Shown here: one piece after another, positions 36,299 to 44,293 of the stretch
How positions within the stretch are numbered: position 1 is the first letter of the stretch
Layout: each line of letters starts with the position of its first letter
From: Haloplanus vescus
GTDB lineage: Archaea; Halobacteriota; Halobacteria; Halobacteriales; Haloferacaceae
Length of the DNA stretch: 64,000 nt
Direction of reading: 5' to 3'
Assembly: GCF_900107665.1 (NCBI RefSeq)
Contig: NZ_FNQT01000001.1
Span: forward strand, 1,032,398-1,096,397
Position numbers and translations under genes: made by a program
The notes under the pieces: model-generated
Databases searched by the model: none
The model's input: the letters and a program-made list of their open reading frames with translations, nothing else
What the model was told of the DNA's origin: nothing

Positions 36299-37858
36299 TC
36301 ACCGGAGACGCGCCACGGCGAGCAGTCCGAAGACGACCAGTCCCACAGCCGGAACCAGCGGGAGGTCGAACGGGCCGACGACGGGGACCGGAACCCCGAT
36401 AGAGGCCCCCAGCACGTCCGGCATCGGTATCGTCACGCCGAGGACGGGGACCGTCACGCCAGCGGCGGCGGGCGGGGCGGGCGTCGCCGTCGGCGTCGGC
36501 CCGGGCGTCGCCGTCGCGGCGGGCGTGGGCGTCGGCGTCGCCGTGGGCGTCGCCGTCGGCGTCTCGACTTCGCGAGTGCGATTGAGCGAGACGACGTGTT
36601 CGGCGCCCGCAGAGTCGATGACGCGCAAGCGAACCGTGACCGTCCGGTTGTCGGGCGCGTCCAGCTGCGTGTCGACGTCGAGGTCGGTCACGACCGACCC
36701 GCCGTGGACGGAGGCGATGTCAACCACCTCGCCCGTCTCGGGGTCGACCGTCTCGACGGTCGCCGAGGTGATTTCGCCGCCAGCGGCACGGCCGCGAACC
36801 GCGACCGTGTCCTCGTCGACGAACCGCGTGCCGGCCGGGTTGAGTCGGAGTTCTGGCTCGACGGTCCGACTGACGGTCACCGTTCGCTCGACGGTGTTGC
36901 CCGCGGTGTCGGTCGCCTCGATGACGACGGCGGTGCTCCCGGGGTACAGCGAGCGGTTCGTGTCGAACGTCACGCGCTGGCGCGTCGGGTCGGGGCGTTC
37001 GAGTCCGGGTTCGACCAGATACGCCGTGCCCGAACTGTCCGCGGGGTGGATGGCGACGTGGCGAATCTGTCCGTTGTCCGTCGCGGTGCCGTGAATCCGT
37101 AGCGAGTCCGGTGACGTACGGACGACGGACAGCTCCGACAGCGACGGCGGCGCGGTGTCCTTGAGGATGAGTTCGAACTCGTGTGTGCGGACGTTACCGA
37201 GTTCGTCGTAGTACTGTGCGGTGACGTTGTTCTGGCCGACGCCGAGGAAAATCGATTGCGAGAACGAGCCGTCGAAGCCCGACGCGGTGTAGACGGCGCG
37301 GTCGGTCTGCGTTTCCGTGCCGACGGAGTACTCCGCCTGCCGGACGACGCGCAGATGACTGACGCCGGTGACGTCCGTGAAGTTGCCCGCGAGGGCGACC
37401 TGCGAACGATTCACAGTCACCGTCTCCGGCGGTGACGCGAACTCCTCCGTTTGGAACGGCGTCTCGTACTGGACGTACGGTTGCGTGTCGTCTTTCGTGA
37501 CCGTCACGGTGTGACTGGTGACGGTGTCGGTCTTGACGACGACCGTGAGCGTTCGCTCGCCGCTCGACAGCGAGAGGTCGAACGTGTCGTCGAACGCCGT
37601 CGAATTCGGCGTCTCCCGGCGGACGGTCGTTCCGTCGACGCGAACCGAGACGACCCGAATCGACTGCTCGGCGTCGACCGAGACGCCGACCGTCGGGTCC
37701 TCCTCGACGAGCGTCGAATCACCGGGTTCGAGCGTCGACCCCTGCACGGTGACGGTGATCGACGGCGACGCGCCGACGACCGTCGCGGGTACGACCCCGG
37801 CGACGACCGTCGCCACGACGACGATTGCGAGCGCGATACGCGACACGGGGGGCTCCAT
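36299..37858 (-). CDS. Secreted/surface protein with Ig-like repeats and C-terminal membrane anchor
   Basis: A 519-residue protein. It has a signal-peptide-like N-terminus (ISRIALAIVVVATVVAG... in character) and several beta-sandwich (bacterial Ig/cadherin-like) repeats, with phrases such as ATDTAGNTVERTVTVS and YDELGNVRTHEFELILKD. A Thr/Pro-rich linker follows (TPTATPTATPTPTPAATATP), typical of glycosylated haloarchaeal surface stalks. It ends with a transmembrane helix, LPLVPAVGLVVFGLLAVARLR. There is no PGF motif. It is probably anchored in the cytoplasmic membrane facing outward. The start is the ATG at 37858. The ligand is unknown. Confidence 0.75.
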   Translation of the reverse strand: MEPPVSRIALAIVVVATVVAGVVPATVVGASPSITVTVQGSTLEPGDSTLVEEDPTVGVSVDAEQSIRVVSVRVDGTTVRRETPNSTAFDDTFDLSLSSGERTLTVVVKTDTVTSHTVTVTKDDTQPYVQYETPFQTEEFASPPETVTVNRSQVALAGNFTDVTGVSHLRVVRQAEYSVGTETQTDRAVYTASGFDGSFSQSIFLGVGQNNVTAQYYDELGNVRTHEFELILKDTAPPSLSELSVVRTSPDSLRIHGTATDNGQIRHVAIHPADSSGTAYLVEPGLERPDPTRQRVTFDTNRSLYPGSTAVVIEATDTAGNTVERTVTVSRTVEPELRLNPAGTRFVDEDTVAVRGRAAGGEITSATVETVDPETGEVVDIASVHGGSVVTDLDVDTQLDAPDNRTVTVRLRVIDSAGAEHVVSLNRTREVETPTATPTATPTPTPAATATPGPTPTATPAPPAAAGVTVPVLGVTIPMPDVLGASIGVPVPVVGPFDLPLVPAVGLVVFGLLAVARLR

Positions 37859-37984
37859 CACCCTCCCGTCGGCGGCCAGAGGGTTTCAAGATGTGGGATA
37901 CCTTCTCAGGACTGAGAATCGCGCTGTCGCTACGAGTCGATGCGTCGGTAAAAATGGAGTACTGTATCGAAAACGATCGCCGAG

Positions 37985-38179
37985 TTACAGGCGAACGACG
38001 TTCGTCGCGCGCGGACCCTTCGGCGAGTCCTCGATTTCGAATTCGAGTTCCTGTCCTTCTTCGAGGTCCGGGCCGCCCACGTCTTCCATGTGGAAGAACA
38101 CGTCGTCGTCCGCGTCCTCAGTTTCGATAAAGCCGTAACCGCCAGTGTCGTTGAAGAAATCAACCGTACCAGTTGCCAT
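37985..38179 (-). CDS. cspA: Cold shock protein (CspA family)
   Basis: A 64-residue cold-shock domain: TGTVDFFNDTGGYGFIETED (RNP1) followed by DDVFFHMEDV (RNP2) and an EFEIEDSPKGPRATNVVRL end. It is a single-stranded nucleic-acid-binding RNA chaperone, acidic as in other haloarchaea. It has its own short intergenic regions on both sides. Confidence 0.95.
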   Translation of the reverse strand: MATGTVDFFNDTGGYGFIETEDADDDVFFHMEDVGGPDLEEGQELEFEIEDSPKGPRATNVVRL

Positions 38180-38338
38180 TGCAATCTACACGAGGGGCCA
38201 TCAACGGATAAGGCTTCCGTGATGGGGATGCACACGGAGAGAGACGGTGAAAATGGGCATAGCGGCGGTCAAATCCCCCAAATCGTACGACAGGGGGCGA
38301 CCGAAGGATTGGTTACGAGACGGACACTCTACTAGGAC

Positions 38339-39949
38339 GTGTTACTCTCGCCTACCGTCGCGTATGCGCTCGGTTTCGCGCTGGCCGGACTCGTCTGCCT
38401 CGGGGGCATCGCCCGCGCCCGTCAGATAGAGGACGCCGGCACCCGCCGTGGACTGGTCGCGCTCCTCGCGACCAGCGGCGGCTGGGCGGTCGCACACGCT
38501 GTCCTCCTCGTACTCCCCGGTCGCGGACTCAAGACCGGCGTGTATCTCGTCGGCCTGATACTCGGGTTCAGCACCGTCTTCGCGTGGCTCTACTTCTGCT
38601 CGGCGTACACCGGGCGGTTCTATCACCGCCGCCCCGCGTACCGTCAAGCGGCCGTCCTGCTCTACCTGTTCGTCGTCGGTGTGAAGGTGACGAACCCGTA
38701 CCACCACCTCTACTTCACGACGATGGTCGTCGCGGAACCGTTCCCCCATCTGGCGATTCAGCAAGGGCTCTTCCACTGGATTGTAACGGGGCTCTCCTAC
38801 ACGCTCGCGGCCGTAGGGATGTTCGCCCTCTTCGAGACGTTCGTCGACTCCGAGTACGACGCGACGCCGCTCGCGGGCCTAGTCGGTATCGCGGGGTTGC
38901 CGGTCGTCCTCGACATCGTCGGCTACGCGACGCCGTACCTGATCGACATGATTCACGCCCCACTCGGCGTCGCGGCGTTCGCGCTCGGCGTCCTCTTCGT
39001 CTTCGAGGACCGCTTTTTCGCCGTCCAACTCACCGAGGGCGTCGAAGGACCGACGGTCTTTCTCGACCGCGAGGGGCGAATCCGCGAGTACAACCGCTCG
39101 GCCGAGCAACTGTTTCCGGACCTGTCGGCTGCCGCCGGGAGCCCGGTCGACGCGGTTCCGGCGCTGGCCGATGCCCTCGCGAGCGACGCGGACACCGTCT
39201 CGCTCGATGTCGACGGCGACCGCCGACACTTCGTGGTGAGCGAGAACTCCTTCGAGGTCGGACAGGGGTCGCTCGGCCGCATCCTCGTCTTCTCGGATGT
39301 GACCGCGCTCGAACGACAGCGTCGAGAGCTCGAACGACACAACCGACAGCTCGAGGACCTCGCCGGCGGGATGCGTCACGAACTCCGGAACGCGGTGACC
39401 ATCGTCCGCGGCAACGTCGAGTGGGCGATGAGCCAGCTCGAATCGGGCGAGGTGGCGGAGGCTCGTGACGCCCTGCGGACGGCGACGAACACCACCGATC
39501 GGACGACGCGGCTGATGAACGACTTCGCGACGCTCGCCCAGTACGGCCGGACGGTGACCCACACCAAGCAGGTCGACGTCGCGGCGACGGCGCGCGCGGC
39601 GTGGCCCGACGCCGCTGACGCGACGCTCACCGTTGACACCGCGGCCACCGTCGAGGCCGAACCCGGCCGGCTCGAACTCCTCTTCGAACGCGCGTTCGAG
39701 TTCGCACTCGACAACGGCGCCTCGACAGTCACCGTCGAAGACTGGGACGACGGCATCACGATTACCGACGACGGCGAGCCGCCACAGGGCGACACCGACC
39801 GCTACTTCGACTACGACGACGCCGTGTCCAACGAGACCATCGGCACCAGTCTTCCCATGGTTCGCACGCTCGCGCGCGTCCACGGCTGGGGGGTCACCCT
39901 CGACGGTGACTACCGGGACGGGATTCGACTCGTCCTCACGTGGGACTGA
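38339..39949 (+). CDS. Membrane histidine kinase, 7TM sensor and PAS, with atypical ATPase domain
   Basis: A 536-residue protein starting at GTG. Residues about 1-225 contain seven hydrophobic segments forming a haloarchaeal 7TM-type input domain. Residues about 230-325 form a PAS domain (GPTVFLDREGRIREYNRSAEQLF). Next comes a HisKA helix with GGMRHELRNAVTIVRGN. The ATPase part is shortened: the N-box reads LLFERAFEFALDNG without the usual Asn, and the G1 box reads ITDDGEPPQ. It may be a weak or inactive kinase. No response regulator is adjacent. Confidence 0.85.
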   Translation: MLLSPTVAYALGFALAGLVCLGGIARARQIEDAGTRRGLVALLATSGGWAVAHAVLLVLPGRGLKTGVYLVGLILGFSTVFAWLYFCSAYTGRFYHRRPAYRQAAVLLYLFVVGVKVTNPYHHLYFTTMVVAEPFPHLAIQQGLFHWIVTGLSYTLAAVGMFALFETFVDSEYDATPLAGLVGIAGLPVVLDIVGYATPYLIDMIHAPLGVAAFALGVLFVFEDRFFAVQLTEGVEGPTVFLDREGRIREYNRSAEQLFPDLSAAAGSPVDAVPALADALASDADTVSLDVDGDRRHFVVSENSFEVGQGSLGRILVFSDVTALERQRRELERHNRQLEDLAGGMRHELRNAVTIVRGNVEWAMSQLESGEVAEARDALRTATNTTDRTTRLMNDFATLAQYGRTVTHTKQVDVAATARAAWPDAADATLTVDTAATVEAEPGRLELLFERAFEFALDNGASTVTVEDWDDGITITDDGEPPQGDTDRYFDYDDAVSNETIGTSLPMVRTLARVHGWGVTLDGDYRDGIRLVLTWD

Positions 39950-39962
39950 AGCGAGTCGGCGG

Positions 39963-40733
39963 CTACTCCAAGAGGTAGCCGAACGCACGGCGTGCGTTGT
40001 GGCCGGCGTCGGTGGCCTCGACCTGTTGAGTCGTGCCGACGGATTCGACGGTGACGAATCCGCGGTCCGATAGCGGCGCCACGACGTGGCGTCGGAGGCG
40101 GGCGTAGGACTGCTTGGTCGGCTTCCCCGACGCGTCGAACGGGCGGTCACAGTCGCTGATGAAGGGGAGGTCGCGGTCGGCACCGAATCGGATGAGCGAC
40201 CGCTTCGAACACGGACCCTCCTCGACGAGGCGGTCGAGGATGGCAATCTGCTGGGCGTCGGGACGGTCCATGGGATAGGTCGGGAGGTCGATGGCGAGTT
40301 CCATCCCGTAGCCGACCGGCTCCGCCCCCGAGGCGTATCGCTCGGCGCGGACGTAGTAGGGTTGGGCGTCGCCGGTGACCATGCAGGCGATCATGCCACC
40401 GATGGCGGTGATCTTGCTCCCCGTCGCGAGGTTCACGTACACGTCGTTGCCGACGTCGGCGTCGTCGCTGGGGGTCACTTCGGCCGTCGCGATTTCGGCG
40501 ATGACCGCGATGGAGTCGTACAGGTCGAACAGTTCGCACTCGCGGCAGTCGATGTCGATGCCGGCCGCTTCGAGGTCGGCCAGCACGTCGTCGTGGTAGT
40601 CGGGACGTTCGAGGTCGTCGGCGAGCCAATCGAGGAGAATTACGCGGTCGGCCCGGTACTCCCGCGCTGGTTCGACGATGCGGTCGTGTTCGAACCCCAG
40701 CGGCATGACGTGGACGCGCTCGGCGACGTTCAT
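39963..40733 (-). CDS. HFX_2341-type transcriptional regulator (CARF-like sensor plus winged helix)
   Basis: A 256-residue protein of the haloarchaeal HFX_2341/DUF6293 family. The N-terminal Rossmann-like half (about 1-130) contains RVHVMPLGFEHDRIVEP, NLATGSKITAIGGMIACM (a glycine-rich loop similar to the ligand loop of CARF domains) and PYYVRAERY. The C-terminal half (about 155-256) is a winged helix (QQIAILDRLVEEGPCSKRSLI ... FVTVESVGTTQQVEATDAG). It may be a nucleotide- or cyclic-oligonucleotide-responsive regulator, but no CRISPR gene is present in the window. Three GTAACG boxes lie in its promoter. Confidence 0.82.
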   Translation of the reverse strand: MNVAERVHVMPLGFEHDRIVEPAREYRADRVILLDWLADDLERPDYHDDVLADLEAAGIDIDCRECELFDLYDSIAVIAEIATAEVTPSDDADVGNDVYVNLATGSKITAIGGMIACMVTGDAQPYYVRAERYASGAEPVGYGMELAIDLPTYPMDRPDAQQIAILDRLVEEGPCSKRSLIRFGADRDLPFISDCDRPFDASGKPTKQSYARLRRHVVAPLSDRGFVTVESVGTTQQVEATDAGHNARRAFGYLLE

Positions 40734-40763
40734 GTCACGTCCTCACGCGGCGACGCCAATTAA

Positions 40764-40787
40764 GTAACGCTCGTAACGTAAGTAACG
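40764..40787. promoter_or_regulatory. Three GTAACG boxes at 9-bp spacing
   Basis: GTAACG occurs at 40764-40769, 40773-40778 and 40782-40787, an exact 9-bp period. The outer two lie within identical 10-mers TAAGTAACGC (40761-40770 and 40779-40788). The array lies 31-54 bp upstream of the HFX_2341-type gene start, at the expected BRE/TATA position, and is a candidate binding site for that regulator. Confidence 0.5.
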
Positions 40788-41020
40788 CATAAACACTCAA
40801 TTGTGTGGGGGGTCTCGACCGGGACGTGTGCCGCCGCGCGGGACACAGGGGGGAGTCGACGGCCGGCCAGAGCGCCGGGGTCCGGCGAGGGGGTGCCTCC
40901 ACCGCAGACGCGGTGCCACCCGGGGGGCGTCGGGCCGCGTTGCTCACGGAATCCGTCGGCCCAGAAGGTCAGACGCCCGTCTGACGACGCACAACGATTA
41001 TACGCGTCAGCGCGCGACTC
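40788..41020. other. Intergenic region without recognisable gene
   Basis: About 230 bp of G-rich sequence between the HFX_2341-type regulator and the zinc-finger gene. Several short frames are open here, but none has family-like composition or a plausible start. Apart from the GTAACG boxes on its left and the TATA element on its right, nothing is recognised. Confidence 0.4.
40998..41003 (+). promoter_or_regulatory. TATA-like box for the zinc-finger gene
   Basis: TTATAC is centred about 26 bp upstream of the ATG at 41027. It predicts a leaderless transcript and supports that start over the GTG at 41021. Confidence 0.5.
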
Positions 41021-41026
41021 GTGGGT

Positions 41027-41674
41027 ATGCCACCCATCAGACGGTGTCACGCCTGTGGCGACCACTTCCGGCCGTCGCCGGACCGTCGCCACGGCCGGAT
41101 TCGGTGTCGTCACACCGCGAATCCGGACGTGACCCTCCCCGACCTGCAGTTCGTCTGTGCCGACTGCCGCGAAACGGTGGTGGACCTCACCCGCCACTGG
41201 GAGCAACGCGACGCCATCGACGACACCTGCAGTTTCTGTGATTCCACTGCGACCGACACGGGGCGAGTCGACCTCACCAGCCTCGTCGACGACCGCGTCG
41301 TCTCACAGGGGCGGTACCACCTCTGTCGGGAGTGCGAACAGGTGTTCGAGACGTTTTTGGAGGACCTCCACGTCAGCGTCGACCTGCCGGACCCGTGGAC
41401 CCACACCCCGGCGTCGAACGGCGCCGTGTTCGACCGCGAGGGCGACCTCCGCGTCGAGACGACGCCGCTGACTGCCGAGGAACCGCGTCTCCGCTTTCTC
41501 GTCGAGGAATCAATCGTCGCGGAGGCCGTGCCAGTCGGCCCACCGCGAGCACGCGCCCGCGAGTTCGTCGCGGCGTTCGAATCGTTCTATCCGACCGACC
41601 CGCAGTCGCTCGCCGACGACGTCATCGAAGGCAATCCCGACCTCCGCGCCGTGCGCTCTCGCGGGCGCGCGTAG
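41027..41674 (+). CDS. Zinc-finger protein of unknown function
   Basis: A 215-residue protein with four cysteine pairs: RCHAC near the start, FVCADC at about 42-45, CSFC at about 66-69 and CRECEQVF at about 97-100. This suggests two zinc ribbons in the N-terminal half. The C-terminal half has no recognised fold. I do not recognise a characterised family. A TATA element places the transcript start at this ATG. Confidence 0.7.
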   Translation: MPPIRRCHACGDHFRPSPDRRHGRIRCRHTANPDVTLPDLQFVCADCRETVVDLTRHWEQRDAIDDTCSFCDSTATDTGRVDLTSLVDDRVVSQGRYHLCRECEQVFETFLEDLHVSVDLPDPWTHTPASNGAVFDREGDLRVETTPLTAEEPRLRFLVEESIVAEAVPVGPPRARAREFVAAFESFYPTDPQSLADDVIEGNPDLRAVRSRGRA

Positions 41675-41677
41675 AGA

Positions 41678-42235
41678 TTACTGCCACGAGGCGTAGAGGT
41701 CCTCCGCGACGACGCCCAGGCCGAAGAAACTCGCGAGCGTCGTGAGCAGACCGCCGAGGAGCGGAATCAGGCCGACAGCGGCGAGGACGAACGCCCCGGC
41801 GACTATCGACAGGCCATCGGGCACCTCTCGCCCTCGGAGGAGCGTCCCCAGCCAGCAGACGGTGATGGCGTTGCCGACCAGTCCGACGACGAAGAGCGCC
41901 AGCAGTCCGGGGATGGTGATGATCAGCCCGATGATGGTTATCGCGAGCAACACCAGTCCGATAGGGACGGCGATGCCGGCGAGCAAGCCCCACAGGAAGG
42001 GTTCGACCGGGTCGTCCTGCAGGCCGGCGAGCATCCGCCGCGTGTAGTCGGGGGCGATGCCGAGCACCGCCCCGCCGAGAATCAGGTTGAGGACGAAGGC
42101 GACGCCGAACTGAACGCCGAAACGAACCACCAACTCCGTCTCGGACCCCATCGGAGCCTGTGCGACGGCGACACCAGCGAACGAACACGTAGCGATGGCA
42201 CTCGCCACGAGGGCGAGCAATCGAGTGGAGGGCAT
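41678..42235 (-). CDS. Polytopic membrane protein with signal-like N-terminus
   Basis: A 185-residue protein. The N-terminus MPSTRLLALVASAIATCSFAGVAVA resembles a signal peptide. Four or so hydrophobic segments follow (FVLNLILGGAVLGIAP, LLAGIAVPIGLVLLAITIIGLIITIPGLLAL and others), ending in a soluble FFGLGVVAEDLYASWQ. It resembles the C-terminal membrane parts of haloarchaeal bactofilin-like/DUF8173 proteins. No function is assigned. Its stop lies 3 bp from that of the convergent zinc-finger gene. Confidence 0.7.
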   Translation of the reverse strand: MPSTRLLALVASAIATCSFAGVAVAQAPMGSETELVVRFGVQFGVAFVLNLILGGAVLGIAPDYTRRMLAGLQDDPVEPFLWGLLAGIAVPIGLVLLAITIIGLIITIPGLLALFVVGLVGNAITVCWLGTLLRGREVPDGLSIVAGAFVLAAVGLIPLLGGLLTTLASFFGLGVVAEDLYASWQ

Positions 42236-42312
42236 CGAGCAAGCGATTGGCCACCGGCGACTAACGCTTTGGGGTTCGTGTCACGCTGTGAGCCCGTGCG
42301 ACAGCCAACCCC

Positions 42313-42645
42313 TCAGTGGGCGGAGATGCCGGAGACGACGTTGAGGACGTAGACGCCGACGAGGATGAGGCCGATGCCGACGACGCCGGCCACGTCGACC
42401 TGTTCGCCGAAGACGACGACTCCGAGAACGGAGATGGCGACGATGCCGATGGCGGCCCACGTCGCGTAGACGAGGCCGACCGGGAGCTCCTCCAGTGCGA
42501 GCGAGAGGGCGTAAAACGCCACCCCGTAGCCGACGACCACGCCGATACTCGGGAGCGGGCGCGAGAATCCCTGCGAGAGTTTGAGTGCCGTCGTCCCGAT
42601 GACCTCGGCGACGATTGCGAGGCCGAGTAATGCGTAGGGGGTCAT
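42313..42645 (-). CDS. Small multidrug resistance (SMR) transporter
   Basis: A 110-residue protein with four transmembrane helices. It has the SMR fingerprint LAIVAEVIGTTALKLSQGF, including the essential membrane Glu (E14). YATWAAIGIVAISVLGVVVFGE and the fourth helix complete the fold. It works as a dual-topology dimer exporting cations or guanidinium-type compounds by proton exchange. The EmrE versus SugE/Gdx subtype is not certain. It marks the right-hand edge of normal-G+C sequence before the AT-rich patch. Confidence 0.92.
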   Translation of the reverse strand: MTPYALLGLAIVAEVIGTTALKLSQGFSRPLPSIGVVVGYGVAFYALSLALEELPVGLVYATWAAIGIVAISVLGVVVFGEQVDVAGVVGIGLILVGVYVLNVVSGISAH

Positions 42646-42976
42646 ACATATGCGGACGGCAGGGGGTGGGATAAAGGACACCGGCGAGTGGGTAGGTGGG
42701 TGTCTGTTGGGGGTGGTGCTGTGGAAGATCTCGTTCGAGCAGGGTATTGAGAGAAACTGGCCGCGTTGAGCAGGGCCGATACTTCGTATTGATTCAACCA
42801 CATCATCAGTTGTCACGCTGCTCGTACTCTCGAAGATTCATGGTGTCCGAGTTCCTCGTATTACAGTCAAGAACAGCGGAGATTCTATTCTTCACTCCGG
42901 ATCACGCCGCCGCCCCCGGCCGGTTCTGTCCGACTAGCTATACTTCTCTGACACAAGTTAGGTCCCAAAGAATCCC
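42646..42976. other. Gene-free region entering a low-G+C patch
   Basis: 331 bp with no supportable gene. The left part has normal composition. From about 42720 the G+C content falls and short frames are broken by stops. On the minus strand, frames around 42770-42860 read like degraded coding sequence (for example VVESIRSIGPAQRGQF), but no family is recognised. It may be the scarred border of an insertion. Confidence 0.4.
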
Positions 42977-44293
42977 TTAAACTTGGTGGAGTCGTGCGTC
43001 TTGGTCTTGATATTCTTCGGGACAGTCACCGACTCCCCAACCTTGTCCAGTCGTTTCAATATATGAATACTTCTTCCCATCTAGTTCCCAGTACCATCCA
43101 GATGGGTCGTTATCACGAATACCAGCCGCCATATGGCCTGGTGGCTGAATAAGCACCATATCGTACCCAAATGAGTCCGCCTCTAATATGGAAGCCAACA
43201 TTATAGATGTGTCCTCACAGTCACCCCCCATCTCAGTCATCGTCGCCAAAATGAACTTCGTATAGTCGTCGAATCCTCGACTGACATCGTCAGGGACGTA
43301 AGGTAGCGCCTGAGTAAAATCGATAGCAAATTCGACAGATTCACGCTCATTATAGCCGCGTGCATCTGCTTCATCTCGCAACAGCGAGGCTAATTCTTCA
43401 GCCGACCCCTCTGTTAGTTCATACGCAACGTATTCTTGGCGTGACCGCCCGCGATCTTTTCGTACAGTCTCAGCATGTGCGGACTTATACGCGAAAAAGT
43501 CAATAGTCCAATCATCTCCCGCTGTTCGGCCTGAGATATCGAGCTGATAGGCCCCTTCAATGCTATTTCGTGAATAATTCGCTCCAGAGTCATCCTCAAG
43601 TTGCTCTTCAAAATCTGCCCGTTCAATTCCCGTATCTGTGACATCGAAGGGATCTGTTTCCATAATAGGCTCCACCGCAGAGTAATCAATATCTTCCTCA
43701 GCCGCATCTTCCGGGACAATCCCGACAAAGAAGTTATAATTTGCCGACTGATCCGCGTTATCTGGATCAAGATCAAAATCAACCGTAACTTCGTTTGAAC
43801 CCTTAGATTGATCAAATGTATCACTGAATTTCTCTCTAATGATCCCCTTACGTGGGAACTCGAAGAATTGCACAAGAAGCTTTGCTGAGTCGTAATCCGT
43901 CTCCGGATAATCTTCAGTAACTTTCACAGTTACAGACTGGAGAGAGAACGTAGTAATGTGTGAGAGGTCCCTCCAGTAATCATCATTGACGGTAAGCTGG
44001 TTAGTTTCTTGTGACGGAGTCTGGGTTGGAGTCCGAGTCTGTGTCGAAGTCGAAGTTGGTGTTGACGTTAATGTCGGCGTCGACGACGGGGCAGGGGTCA
44101 GTGTTGGCGTTGAGGAATTCTGTAGATCAGATTTCTCTTGCACTTCTGGATCCTGTGGTGCATAGTCTTCACTGTCGATAACGCCATCACCATCGGTATC
44201 CTGGATATCATTCTGATCACTATTGCCCGAACAACCTGCTCCAATAGCGGCCACCGATGGTCCGGCCAGCTCTAAAAACCGGCGTCTATTCAT
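42977..44293 (-). CDS. Tat lipoprotein with transglutaminase-like domain, horizontally acquired
   Basis: A 438-residue protein. The N-terminus MNRRRFLELAGPSVAAIGAGC is a Tat signal (RRRFLE) with a lipobox. A calcium-type repeat follows (DTDGDGVIDSEDYAPQDPE), then a Ser/Thr/Pro stalk of about 45 residues. A beta-rich domain is followed by a C-terminal transglutaminase/cysteine-protease-like core: Cys in GGDCEDTSIMLASIL, His in PPGHMAAGI, and an acid in YIETTGQGW. G+C is clearly lower than that of neighbouring genes and codon use is less biased, pointing to transfer. It is probably anchored outside the membrane and may crosslink or cleave proteins. Confidence 0.85.
   Translation of the reverse strand: MNRRRFLELAGPSVAAIGAGCSGNSDQNDIQDTDGDGVIDSEDYAPQDPEVQEKSDLQNSSTPTLTPAPSSTPTLTSTPTSTSTQTRTPTQTPSQETNQLTVNDDYWRDLSHITTFSLQSVTVKVTEDYPETDYDSAKLLVQFFEFPRKGIIREKFSDTFDQSKGSNEVTVDFDLDPDNADQSANYNFFVGIVPEDAAEEDIDYSAVEPIMETDPFDVTDTGIERADFEEQLEDDSGANYSRNSIEGAYQLDISGRTAGDDWTIDFFAYKSAHAETVRKDRGRSRQEYVAYELTEGSAEELASLLRDEADARGYNERESVEFAIDFTQALPYVPDDVSRGFDDYTKFILATMTEMGGDCEDTSIMLASILEADSFGYDMVLIQPPGHMAAGIRDNDPSGWYWELDGKKYSYIETTGQGWGVGDCPEEYQDQDARLHQV

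Noticed and set aside
40803-41132. Short frames in the gap before the zinc-finger gene
   Set aside because: Arg/Pro/Gly-rich shadow-like composition, no plausible promoter or ribosome site, and overlap with the well-supported zinc-finger gene.
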